A stretch of 64,000 bases of DNA from Bactericera cockerelli (Eukaryota > Arthropoda > Insecta > Hemiptera > Triozidae): contig JAMCCL010000158.1 in assembly GCA_024516035.1 (NCBI GenBank), positions 1-64,000 of the forward strand, given 5' to 3'. Below are positions 39,233 through 51,321 of the stretch, in pieces. The translations under genes and the position numbers were made by a program. The notes under the pieces are model-generated. The model was not told where the DNA came from and did no database searches. It saw nothing but the letters and a program-made list of their open reading frames with translations. Within the stretch, counting starts at the first letter, position 1. Every line of letters starts with the position of its first letter.

Positions 39233-41107
39233 TTTCTCCGCTATACCCATTTTCTCCTTAATTTTCACTATTTCTCCGCTATACCCATTTTCTCCTTTTT
39301 TTTCTCTATTTCTCCCTATACCCATTTTCTCCTTTTTTTACTATTTCCCGCTATACCCATTTCTCCTTTATTTCGCTATTTCTCCGCTATACCCATTTTC
39401 TCCTTTTTTTTCACTATTTCTCCGCTATAACCCATTTTCTCCTTTATTTCACTATTTCTTCCGCATAATACCCATTTTCTCCTTTTTTTCACTATTTCTC
39501 CGCTATACCCATTTTCTCCTTAATTCACTATTCACCGCTATACCCATTTTCTCCTTTTTTCTCTATTTTCCCCGCTATACCCATTTTCTCCTTTATTTCC
39601 TATTTTCTCCGCTATACCCATTTTCTCCTTTTTTTCGTCTTTCCCGCTATACCCATTTTCTCCTTTTTTTTCACTATTTCTCCGCTATACCCATTTTCTC
39701 CTTTTTTCACTATTTCTCCGCTATACCCATTTTCTTCCTTTATTTCACTATTTCTCCGCTATACCCATTTTCTCCTTTTTTTCATATTTCTCCGCTATAC
39801 CCATTTTCTCCTTTATTTTACTATTTCTCCGCTATACCCATTTTCTCCTTTATTTCTATTTCTCCGCTATACCCATTTTCTCCTTTATTTTCACTATTTC
39901 TCCGCTATACCCATTTTCTCCTTTTTTCACTATTTCTCCGCTATACCCATTTTCTCCTTTTTTTCACTATTTCTCCGCTATACCCATTTCTCCTTTATTT
40001 CACTATTTCTCCGCTATACCCATTTTCTCCTTTTTTTCACTATTTCCCCGCTATAACCCATTTTCTCCTTTATTTTACTATTTCTCCGCATACCCATTTT
40101 CTCTCTTTATTCACTATTTCTCCGCTATACCCATTTTCTCCTTTTTTTCACTATTTCTCCGCTATACCCATTTTCTCCTTTATTTTCACTATTTCTCCGC
40201 TATAACCCATTTTCTCTTTTTTTTATCTATTTCCCCGCTATACCCATTTTCTCCTTTATTTCACTATTTCTCCGCTATACCCATTTTCTCCTTTTTTTCA
40301 CTATTTCTCCGCTATAACCCATTTTCTCCTTTTTTCACTATTTCTCCGCTAACCCATTTTCTCCTTTTTTTCACTATTTCCTCCGCTATACCCATTTTCT
40401 CCTTTATTTCACTATTTCTCCGCTATACCACATTTTCTCCTTTTTTTTTCTCTATTTCCCCGCTATACCCATTTTTCTCCTTTTTTTCTCTATTTCTCCG
40501 CGATACTATGTTCTCCTTATTTCACTATTTCTCGCTATACCCATTTTCTCCTTTATTTCACTATTTCTCCGCTATACCTATTTTCTCCTTTTTTCTCTAT
40601 TTCCCCGCTATACCCATTTTCTCCTTTTTTTCTCTATTTCCCCGCTTATACCCTTTTCTCCTTTTTTCACATTCTCTCCGCTATACCCATTTTCTCCTTT
40701 TTTTCTCTATTTCCCCGCTATACCCATTTTCTCCTTTTTTCTCTATTTCCCCGCTATACCCATTTTTCTCCTTTATTTCACTATTTCTCGCTAACCCATT
40801 TTCTCTTTTATTTCACTATTTCTCCGCTATACCCATTTTTCTCCTTTATTTCACTATTTCTCCGCTATACCCATTTTCTCCTTTTTTATCTATTTCTCCG
40901 CTATACCTTTTCTTTTTTCCTTTTATTTTTTTTATCTATTTTTTTTTTTTTTTTTTATCATTTCCCGCTATACCCATTTTCTCCTTTTTTTCTCTATTTC
41001 TCCGCTACACCCATTTTCTCCTTTTTTTTACTATTTCTCCGCTATACCCATTTTCTCCTTTATTTTACTATTTCTCCGCTCTACCCGTTTTCTCCTTTTT
41101 TTCACTA
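39233..41107 (-). repeat. 37-bp minisatellite, 3' flank of copy G
   Basis: About 50 units in minus polarity. Those closest to G carry the CTACACCC and CTCTACCCG variants expected at the retroelement 3' side. A T-run near 40920-40958 interrupts one unit. The frame at 40508-41179 is satellite read-through, not a gene. Confidence 0.94.
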
Positions 41108-41400
41108 TTTTTTTTTTTTTTTTTATTTTATATAAGTGCTTTTATTTTATTTTTGCATCAAATTTATTATAAGATATAAACTAGAATACATAATGTATAA
41201 AGAATATAACATAATGGTACTTAATACTAAAATATATCTGTCTTATAATACTTAGGTAATAATAGTTACTTAACACTACTTTCGGAGAAGTTAATGTTAA
41301 GATTCTATTTATTAATATTTTTTTTTTTTTTTTTAATAAACCCACTCCCATGACCTTCTTATAAAGGAGGTGATAGGAGTAGTTTGAAGCGAAAAAGCAT

Positions 41401-41439
41401 CCTGTCACGCTAAAGGATGATCCTTTGTATTGTGACAGG
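41401..41439 (-). other. 3' UTR nested stem-loop, copy G
   Basis: Exact reverse complement of 22485-22523, with both helices perfect. Confidence 0.8.
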
Positions 41440-41598
41440 AGTTGACTAATTATCATCGGTAAGTAAATAATTTTCTTTTATTAAATAAGATATGATGTAT
41501 GAATATTTATTTTCTTTCGTAAGGTATTGTAGTAAATTCACATTTTTTTTGTTTTTGTTTGTTTTTTTTTTGTCTCAGAGGAAAATCGGGTCTCATAC

Positions 41599-43626
41599 CT
41601 AATCTATGTTGTTGTTTTCCATTAACCAATGTTTTAATTTAAACTTGAAATTTTTTAGCTCTCCTATTTGTTGTATATCTGAGGAATGGATTCGTACATT
41701 TTTAACCTAGGTAGGTTATAGATTTCTGACCTATCTTTTTTTGCATTTAGGGACCAAGAGATTTCTCCTACGAATGTTATGTCTGTGTTCTGAGATTCTC
41801 AGTAATTTGTCTTTGTTTTTATGTACATGAGAACAAAGATTCTTCTTGAAGAGACGGTCTATATTTAGGACTTTTAGTTCTTTATATAGTCCCTTCAGAT
41901 GGAAACAGTCTTATTTTTTTGTGTATAATTTTTTAACAGAAATATTTTGTGCTGATTTCAGTTTTTTAAGATAGGACGAATCTGCTCGGCCATAAGCACA
42001 AATGCCGTATTCGAGGGCGGATTGTATCAAGGCATAGTAGATTTCTTTCAACATAGGTAAAGCCATGAACTTTCTCAATGCTAAAAAAGGATGTATATAC
42101 CGCCTGAGTCTATTTCTTAAATTTTCAATATGGTATTCCCACCTGAGATGACAGTCCAATTGCACTCCAAGGTATCTGATGCTCTCTGTAATCTCTACCT
42201 TGTTACACATACACGCTGTCGTACATTTGGTACAGGGATTTATTCTTAAGAATTTTTTTGTGGGAAAGGTTTTCTTATTCAAGCAGAAAGGTAAGATTTT
42301 CGTTTTTTTCTACATTAAGGGACAGGTTACGTTCATCTAGCCATTTTGTTATCAGTTGCATGCCTTTTCTCATATTTTGGAAAACCTCTGTCCATGTAAC
42401 CCCTTTCATTATTAATGCAGTATCGTCTGCGTAAGAAATAACTTTTCCAGCGAGAGGTAGATTGTACATGTCACATACATATATATTGTAGAGTACAGGA
42501 GACAGCACTGTGCCCTGGGGCACTGAGAAGGGTTGGTTTGCAATTGAGTCACTCAGGTGGGTGGTTATTACTCTGTCTGACTGGTCAGTGTTGGGGGGAG
42601 AAAATGAGTCTGTAGGTACTTGCTGAGCACTAACCGTTCTTAGTTTAACTTGTTGACTCCTGCCTGTTAAATAACTCTTGAAAAGTTCAAGTGGTTTTTC
42701 TTTTATGCCTATCCTGTCTAAATTCTTTATCAGGACTGCATGGTCAACTTTAACAAAAGCTTGTGATAAGTCCATTAGGCAAGCTGCTACTTTTCCCCCT
42801 CCATCTAAATGAGGATAAATTTCCTCAGTGAGCTCCAGCACAGCATCATTTGTGTCTCTGCCACTCCTGAAGCCGAACTGAAGATCACTAAGGATTCCAT
42901 TCTCATCCAGATATTTGACCAGCCTGGACTTGATACAACGTTCCAGTATTTTAGAAAAAATTGACAATAAAGATATCGGTCGAAAATTGCTAACCAGGCA
43001 CGGATCACCTTTTTTATGAAGTGGGCTAATTATTGATATTTTGAACTGACGCGGGAAGGTACCTGTTTTAAAACATAGGTTGTATATAAATGTTAATGGC
43101 TTAAGGATGTACTGTTTAATAGATTTGATTGTACCTGTATCAATTTTATCATGTCCAGGCGCTGATCCCCCCTTCATTTTGCTAATTATATCGTCCAACT
43201 CCTTTTCGTTAATGGGCTTGAGGTAAAAGCTACTAAGGTCGTGTGTTTGAGGTGTTGGTAGGTGTGGTATGTTGGGTGACTGTGGTTGAGTTCTAGTTGT
43301 TTTGGAGCCTAAATTTGCGAAAAAATTATTAAAGTGATTTGCAACTTTTATTGGATCTTTATCCACCGATATATAGTCCCCTTGTATCTCGATTCCCTTT
43401 ATGTTATTTGTTTTTTTCTTTTTATATTGTGTGACGTCGTTAATAATTTCCCAAATTTTTTTCTTGTCTCCTTTTGCCTCCTCAACTTGTTTTTTTAAGG
43501 TATGATGTTTTTGCAAGATCAATTAGGTTGTTGAGCTTGTTTCTATATTTTTTTGTAATCTTGTTTTATTTTGGTATTGAAGGGTTGATTGTTACTCAAT
43601 GCATGTAACTTGTCTCTCTTTTTCAT
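41599..43626 (-). pseudogene. Reverse transcriptase of copy G, few frameshifts
   Basis: Coding sequence from the ATG-equivalent at 43624-43626 to the stop at 41599-41601. A 415-codon open piece (42275-43522) covers the linker, APGHDK, motif A (LSQAFVKV), PQG and the YADD box. A +1 T in the run at about 42302-42308 shifts it, after which 41911-42282 encodes the cysteine cluster, YLGVQLD and the start of the C-terminal domain. Further small breaks lie near 41894-41940 and 41680-41755. An extra A in the run at about 43489-43496 separates the N-terminal linker. One conservative change (SPSNTD to SPPNTD) distinguishes it from D. Confidence 0.9.
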
Positions 43627-43638
43627 CGAAATTATAAT

Positions 43639-44432
43639 TATTTCTCCGCTATACCCATTTTCCCCTTTATTTCACTATTTTCTCCGCTATACCCATTTTC
43701 TCCCCTTTTTTTCTCTATTTCCCCGCTATACCCATTTTCTCCTTTATTTCACTATTTCTCCGCTATACCCATTTTTTCCTTTATTTCACTATTTCTCCGC
43801 TATACCCATTTTCTCCTTTTTTTCTCTATTCACCGCTATACCCATTTTCTCCTTTATTTCACTATTTCTCCGGTATACCCATTTTCTCCTTTTTTTATCT
43901 ATTTCCCCGCTATACCCATTTTCTCCTCCATTTCACTATTTCTCCGCTATACCCATTTTCTCCTTTTTTTCTCTATTTCCCCGCTATCCCCCATTTTCTC
44001 CTTTATTTCACTATTTCCCCGCTAAACCCATTTTCTACTTTTTTTTATCTATTTCCCCGCTATACCCATTTTCTCCTTTATTTCACTATTTCTCCGCTAT
44101 ACCCATTTTCTCCTTTTTTTCACTATTTCTCCGCTATACCCATTTTCTCCTTATTTCACTGTTTCTCCGCTATACCCATTTTCTCCTTTATTTCACTATT
44201 TCTCCGCTATACCCATTTTCTCCTTGTTTTCTCTATTTCCCCGCTATACCCATTTTCTCCTTTTTTTCTCTATTTCCCCGCTATACCCATTTTCTCCTCT
44301 ATTTCACTATTTCTCCGCTATACCCATTTTCTCCTTTTTTTCTCTATTTCCCCGCTATACCCATTTTTCTCCTTTATTTCACTATTTCCCCGCTATACCC
44401 AATTTCTACTTTATTTCACTTTATTTCACTAT
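43639..44432 (-). repeat. 37-bp minisatellite, 5' flank of copy G
   Basis: The same ordered variant series as 19498-20286, in reverse: CATTTTCCCC unit next to the element, then CATTTTTTCC, ATTCACCGC, CCGGTATAC, CCTCCATTTC, CTATCCCCC and CTAAACCC units. It ends with the fixed pentamer junction. Confidence 0.95.
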
Positions 44433-45066
44433 TAAATTAAATGAAATTAAATTAAATTAAATTGAATTAAATTAAATTAAATTAAATTAAATTAAATTAA
44501 ATTAAATTAAATTAAATTAAATTAAATTAAATTAAATTAAATTAAATTAAATTAAATTAAATTAAATTAAATTAAATTAAATTAAATTAAATTAAATTAA
44601 ATTAAATTAAATTAAATTAAATTAAATTAATTAAATTAAATTAAATTAAATTAAATTAAATTAAATTAAATTAAATTAAATTAAATTAAATTAAATTAAA
44701 TTAAATTAAATTATATAAATTAAATTAAATTAAATTAAAATTAAATTAATAAATTAAATTAATTATATTAAATTTAAATTAAATTAAATTAAATTAATAA
44801 ATTAAATTAAATTAAATTAAATTAAATTTAAATTAAATTAAATTAAATTAAAAATTAAATTAAATTAAATTAAATTAAATTAAATTAAATTAAATTAAAT
44901 TAAATTAAATTAAATAAATTAAATTAAATTAAATTAAATTAAATTAAATTAAATTAAATTAAATTAAATTAAATAAATTATTAAATTAATTAAATTAAAT
45001 TAAATTAAATTAAATTAAATTAAATTAAATTAAATTAAATTAAATTAAATTAAATTAAATTAAAAA
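44433..45066 (-). repeat. AAATT pentamer array
   Basis: AAATT units with rare slips. The array starts with the AAATGAAATT junction word. Confidence 0.97.
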
Positions 45067-45897
45067 TTTCCCGCTATACCCATTATTCCATTATTTCACT
45101 ATTTATTCCGCTTACCCATTTTCAATTTTTATTCAATATTTCTCCGCTATACCCATTTTCCCTTTATTTCACTATTTCTCCGCTATACCCATTTTTTCCT
45201 TTATTTCACTATTTCTCCGCTATACCCATTTTCTCCTTTTTTTCTCTATTCACCGCTATACCCATTTTCTCCTTTATTTCACTATTTCTCCGTATACCCA
45301 TTTTCTCCTTTTTTATCTATTTCCCCGCTATACCCATTTTCTCCTATTTTCACTATTTCTCCGCTATACCCATTTTCTCCTTTTTTTCTCTATTTCCCGC
45401 TATCCCATTTTCTCCTTTATTTCACTATTTCCCGCTAAACCCATTTTCTACTTTTTTTATCTATTTCCCCGCTATACCCATTTTCTCCTTTATTTCACTA
45501 TTTCTCCGCTATACCCATTTTCTCCTTTTTTTTCACTATTTCTCCCGCTATACCCATTTTCTCCTTTATTTCACTATTTCTCCGCTATACCCATTTTCTC
45601 CTTTTTTTCACTAATTCTCCGCTATACCCATTTTCTCCTTTAATTTCACTATTTCTCCGCTATACCCATTTTCTCCTTTTATTTCACTATTTCTCCGCTA
45701 TACCCATTTTCTCCTTGTTTTTCTCTATTCCCCGCTATACCCATTTTCTCCTTCTATTTCACTATTTCTCCGCTATACCCATTTTCTCCTTTTTTTCTAC
45801 TATTTCCCCGCTATACCCATTTTCTCCTTTATTTCATCGCTTATTTTTTTCCTATTCCCGCTATACCCATTTTCTCTTTATTTCACTTATTTCACTA
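45067..45897 (-). repeat. 37-bp minisatellite block without retroelement
   Basis: Minus-polarity units beginning with the pentamer-proximal CCCATTATTCCATTATTTC variant. From about 45150 they follow the 5'-flank marker order (CATTTTCCC, CATTTTTTCC, ATTCACCGC, CTAAACCC) with no retroelement inserted. Confidence 0.93.
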
Positions 45898-46419
45898 TAA
45901 ATTTAAATTGAAATTTAAATTAATTAAATTTAAATTAAATTAAATTAAATTAAATTAAATTAAATTAATTAAATTGAATTAAATTAAATTAAATTAAATT
46001 AAATTAAATTAAATTAAATTAAATTAAATTAAATTAAATTAAATTAAATTAAATTAAATTAAATTAAATTAAATTAAATTAAATTAAATTAAATTAAATT
46101 AAATTAAATTAAATAAAATTAAATTAAATTAAATTAAATTAAATTAAATTAAATTAAATTAATAAATTAAATTAAATTAAATTAAATTAAATTTAAATTA
46201 AATTAAAATTAAATTAAATTAAATTAAATTAAATTAAATTAAATTAAATTAAATTAAATTAAATTAAATTAAATTAAATTAAATTAAATTAAATTAAATT
46301 AAATTAAATTAAATTAAATTAAATTAAATTAAATTAAATTAAATTAAATTAAATTAAATTAAATTAAATTAAATTAAATTAAATTAAATTAAATTAAATT
46401 AAATTAAATTAAATTAAAT

Positions 46420-46452
<33 letters not shown>

Positions 46453-46809
46453 ATTAAATTAATTAAATTAAATTAAATTAAATTAAATTAAATTAAATTA
46501 AATTAAATTAAATTAAATTAAATAAATTAAATTAAATTAAATTAAAATTAAATTAAATTAAATTAAATTAAATTAAATTAATTAAATTAAATTAAATTAA
46601 ATTAAATTAAATTAAATTAAATTAAATTAAATTAAATTAAATTAAATTAAAATTAATTAAATTAAATTAAATTAAATTAAATTAAATTAAATTAAATTAA
46701 ATTAAATTAAATTAAATTAAATTAAATTAAATTAAATTAAATTAAATTAAATTAAATTAAAATTAAATTAAATTAAATTAAATTAAATAATAAATTAATT
46801 AAATTAAAT
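45898..46809 (-). repeat. AAATT pentamer array
   Basis: About 180 AAATT units with occasional one-base slips. No other signal is visible. Confidence 0.97.
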
Positions 46810-46893
46810 TTCGCGCTATACCCATTATCTCCATTATTTTCACTATTTCTCCGCTTTACCCCTTTTCTCCTTTTTAAAGGAGAAAAGGGGTAT
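46810..46893. other. Fold-back inversion junction, reverse of the 16.85-kb one
   Basis: After TTCGCGCTATACCCATTATC and roughly one minisatellite unit, arms of 17 bp (46857-46873 and 46876-46892) face each other across TT, and the array then becomes AATTT. The order of parts is the reverse complement of 16848-16932, down to the unusual CGCG and ATTATCTCCATTATT variants, so both are copies of one junction. Confidence 0.88.
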
Positions 46894-47250
46894 AAATTAA
46901 TTAATTTAATTTAATTTAATTTAATTTAATTTAATTAATTTAATTTAATTTAATTTAATTTAATTTAATTTAATTTAATTTAATTTAATTTTAATTAATT
47001 TAATTTAAATTAATTAATATAATTTAATTTAATTTAATTTAATTTAATTTATAATTTAATTTAATTTAATTTAATTTAATTTAATTTAATTTAATTTAAT
47101 TTAATTTAATTTAATTAATTTAAATTAATTTAAATTTAATTTAAATTAAATTAAATTAAATTAAATTAATTAAATTAATTATTAAATTAAATTAATTAAA
47201 TAAATTAAATAAATTAAATTAAATAAATTTTAAATTAAATTAAATTTAAA
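46894..47250. repeat. AATTT array flipping back to AAATT
   Basis: AATTT polarity holds to about 47130, followed by AAATT to 47250. The second flip restores minus polarity, so copies G and H keep the same orientation despite the fold-back. Confidence 0.85.
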
Positions 47251-48986
47251 TTTCTCCGCTATACCCATTTTCCCCTATATTTCACTATTTCTCCGCTATA
47301 CCCATTTTCTCCTTTTTTTCTCTATTTCCCCGCTATACCCATTTTCTCCTTTATTTCACTATTTCTCCGCTATACCCATTTTTTCCTTTATTTCACTATT
47401 TCTCCGCTATACCCATTTTCTCCTTTTTTTCTCTATTCACCGCTATACCCATTTTCTCCTTTATTTCACTATTTCTCCGCTATACCCATTTTCTCCTTTT
47501 TTATCTATTTCCCGCTATACCCATTTTCTCCTTTATTTCGCTATTTCTCCGCTATACCCATTTTCTCCTTTTTTTCAGTATTTCTCCGCTATACCCATTT
47601 TCTCCTTTATTTCACTATTTCTCCGCTATACCCATTTTCTCCTTTTTTTCACTATTTCTCCGCTATACCCATTTTCTCCTTAATTTCACTATTTCTCCGC
47701 TATACCCATTTTCTCCTTTTTTTCTCTATTTCCCCGCTATACCCATTTTCTCCTTTATTTTACTATTTCTCCGCTATACCCATTTTCTCCTTTATTTCGC
47801 TATTTCTCCGGTATACCCATTTTCTCCTTTTTTTATCTATTTCCCCGCTATACCCATTTTCTCCTCCATTTCACTATTTCTCCGCTATACCCATTTTCTC
47901 CTTTTTTTCTTATTTCCCCGCTATCCCATTTTCTCCTTTATTTCACTATTTCCCCGCTAACCCATTTTCTACTTTTTTTTATCTATTTCCCCGCTATACC
48001 CATTTTCTCCTTTATTTCACTATTTCTCCGCTATACCCATTTTCTCCTTTTTTTCACTATTTCTCCGCTATACCCATTTTCTCCTTTATTTCACTATTTC
48101 TCCGCTATACCCATTTTCTCCTTAGTTTCACTATTTCTCCGCTATACCCATTTTCTCCTTTTTTCCTATTTCCCCGCTATACCCATTTTTCTCCTTTTTT
48201 TCCTTATTTCCCCGCTATACCCATTTTCTCCTTATTTCACTATTTCTCCGCTATACCCATTTTCTCCTTTTTTTTTTCTATTTCCCCGCTATACCCATTT
48301 TCTCCTTTTTTTCTCTATTCCCGCTATACCCATTTTCTCCTTTATTTCACTATTTCTCCGGTATACCATTTTCTCCTTTTTTTATCTATTTCCCCGCTTA
48401 CCCATTTTCTCCTCATTTCACTATTTCTCCGCTTTTTTTTCCCATTTTCTCCTTTTTTTCTCTATTTCCCGCTATCCCCATTTTCTCCTTTATTTCACTA
48501 TTTCCCCGCTAAACCCATTTTCCTCTTTTTTTTATCTATTTCCCGCTATACCCATTTTCTCTTTATTTCACTATTTCCCGCTATACCCATTTTCTTCTTT
48601 TTTTTCACTATTTCTCCGCTATACCCATTTTCTCCTTTATTTCACTATTTCTCGCTATACCCATTTTCCTTTATTTCTATTTCTCCGCTTACCCATTTTC
48701 TCCTTGTTTTCTCTATTTCCCGCTATACCCATTTCTCCTTTTTTTCTCTATTTCCCGCTATAACCCATTTTCTCCTTATTTCACTATTTCTCCGCTATAC
48801 CCATTTTCTCCTTTTTTTTCTCTATTTCCCCGCTATACCCATTTTCTCCTCTATTTTCACTATTTCTCCGCTATACCCATTTTCTCCTTTTTTTCTCTAT
48901 TTCCCCGCTATACCCATTTTCTCCTTTATTTCACTATTTTCCCCGCTATACCCAATTTCTACTTTATTTCACTTTATTTCACTATT
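47251..48986 (-). repeat. 37-bp minisatellite block without retroelement
   Basis: About 47 units. The first begins TTTCTCCGC then CATTTTCCCC, the monomer that normally abuts the retroelement 5' end, but here it is joined directly to AAATT. The marker series appears about twice. Confidence 0.93.
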
Positions 48987-49100
48987 AAATTAAATGAAAT
49001 TAAATTAAATTAAATTAAATTAAATTAAATTGAATTAAATTAAATTAAATAAATTAAATTAAATAATTAAATTAAATAAATTAAATTAAATTAAATTAAA
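48987..49100 (-). repeat. Short AAATT pentamer array
   Basis: Only about 115 bp, starting with the AAATGAAATT junction word. Confidence 0.95.
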
Positions 49101-50828
49101 TTTCTCCGCTATACCCATTTTCCCCTTTATTTCACTATTTCTCCGCTATACCCATTTTCTCCTTTTTTCTCTATTTCCCCGCTATACCCATTTTCTCCTT
49201 TATTTCACTATTTCTCCGCTATACCCATTTTTTCCTTTATTTCACTATTTCTCCGCTATACCCATTTTCTCCTTTTTTTCTCTATTCACCGCTATACCCA
49301 TTTTCTCCTTTATTTCACTATTTCTCCGCTATACCCATTTTCTCCTTTTTTATCTATTTCCCCGCTATACCCATTTTCTCCTTTATTTCGCTATTTCTCC
49401 GCTATACCCATTTTCTTCCTTTTTTTTCAGTATTTCTCCGCTATACCCATTTTCTCCTTTATTTCACTATTTCTCCGCTATACCCATTTTCTCCTTTTTT
49501 TCACTATTTCTCCGCGATACCCATTTTCTCCTTAATTTCACTATTTCTCCGCTATACCCATTTTCTCCTTTTATTTTACTATTTCTCCGCTATACCCATT
49601 TTCTCCTTTATTTCGCTATTTCTCCGCTATACCCATTTTCTACTTTTTTTTTTCACTATTTCTCCGCTATACCCATTTTCTCCTTTATTTCACTATTTCT
49701 CCGCTATACCATTTTCTCCTTTTTTTCACATTTCTCCGCTATACCCATTTTCTCCTTAATTTCACTATTTTCCGCTATACCCATTTTCTCCTTTTTTTTT
49801 TCTATTTCCCCGCTATACCCATTTTCTCCTTTATTTTACTATTTCTCCGCTATACCCCTTTTCTCCTTTATCTCACTATTTCTCCGCTATACCCATTTTT
49901 TTCTTTTTTTCTCTATTTTCCCGCTATCCCATTTTCTCCTTTATTTCACTATTTCTCCGCTAAACCCATTTTCTCCTTTTTTTATCTATTTCCCCGCTAT
50001 ACCCATTTTCTCCTTTATTTCACTATTTTTTCCGCTATACCCATTTTCTCCTTTTTTTCACTATTTTCTCCGCTATAACCCATTTTCTCCTTTTTTCACT
50101 ATTTCTCCGCTATACCCATTTTCTCCTTAATTTCACTATTTCTCCCCTATACCCATTTTCTCCTTTTATTTCACTATTTCTCCCCCTATACCCATTTTTC
50201 CTTTTTTTCTCTATTTCCCCGCTATACCCATTTTCTCCTTTTTTTCTCTATTTCTCCGCTATACTTATTTCTCCTCTATTTCCACTATTTCTCCGCTATA
50301 CCCTTTTCTCCTTTATTTCACTATTTCCCCCGCTATACTTATTTTTTTCCTTTTTTTCTCTATTTCCCCGCTTACCCATTTTTTCCTTTTTTTCTCTATT
50401 TCCCCGCTATACCCATTTTCTCCTTTATTTCACTATTTCTCCGCTATACCCATTTTCTCCTTTTTTTCTCTTTTTCCCCGCTATACCCATTTTCTCCTTT
50501 ATTTCACTATTTCTCCGCTATACCCATTTTCCTCCTTTATTTCACTATTTCTCCGCTATACCCATTTTCTACTTTATTTCACTATTTCTCCGCTATACCC
50601 ATTTTCTCCTTTTTTTATCTATTTCCCCGCTATACCCATTTTCTCCTTTTTTTCTCTATTTCTCCTTTTTTTATCTATTTTCCCCGCTATACCCATTTTC
50701 TCCTTTTTTTCTCTATTTCTCCGCTACACCCATTTTCTCCTTTTTTTTACTATTTCTCCGTTTATACCCATTTTCTCCTTTATTTTACTATTTCTCCGCT
50801 CTACCCGTTTTCTCCTTTTTTTTCACTA
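49101..50828 (-). repeat. 37-bp minisatellite, 3' flank of copy H
   Basis: About 47 minus-polarity units. The left edge repeats the unusual start seen at 47251. The right edge carries the CTACACCC and CTCTACCCG monomers that precede the retroelement 3' end. Confidence 0.94.
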
Positions 50829-51124
50829 TTTTTTTTTTATTTTTTTTTATTTATATAAGTGCTTTTATTTTATTTTTGCATCAAATTTATTATAAGATAT
50901 AAACTAGAATACATAATGTATAAAGAATATAACATAATGGACTTAATACTAAAATATATCTGTCTTATAATACTTAGGTAATAATAGTTACTTAACACTA
51001 CTTTCGGAGAAGTTAATGTTTAAGATTCTATTTATTAATATTTTTTTTTTTTTTTTTTAATAAACCCACTCCCATGACCTTCTTATAAAGGAGGTGATAG
51101 GAGTAGTTTGAAGCGAAAAAGCAT

Positions 51125-51162
51125 CCTGTCACGCTAAAGGATGATCCTTTGTATTGTGACAG
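51125..51162 (-). other. 3' UTR stem-loop, copy H, one base short
   Basis: The structure matches the other copies, but one G is missing from the distal arm (GTGACAGAG instead of GTGACAGGAG). Confidence 0.72.
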
Positions 51163-51321
51163 AGTTGACTAATTATCATCGGTAAGTAAATAATTTTCTT
51201 TTATTAAATAAGATATGATGTATGAATATTTATTTTCTTTCGTAAGGTATTGTAGTAAATTCACATTTTTTTTGTTTTTTGTTTGTTTTTTTTTGTCTCA
51301 GAGGAAAATCGGGTCTCATAC

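Larger units (their letters stand above)
41108..43638 (-). mobile_element. Non-LTR retrotransposon copy G
   Basis: A full-length copy of the same truncated element in reverse: poly(T) 41108-41124 at its 3' end and ATTATAAT (43631-43638) at its 5' end next to TATTTCTCCG. It aligns with D throughout, with a few homopolymer indels. Confidence 0.93.
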
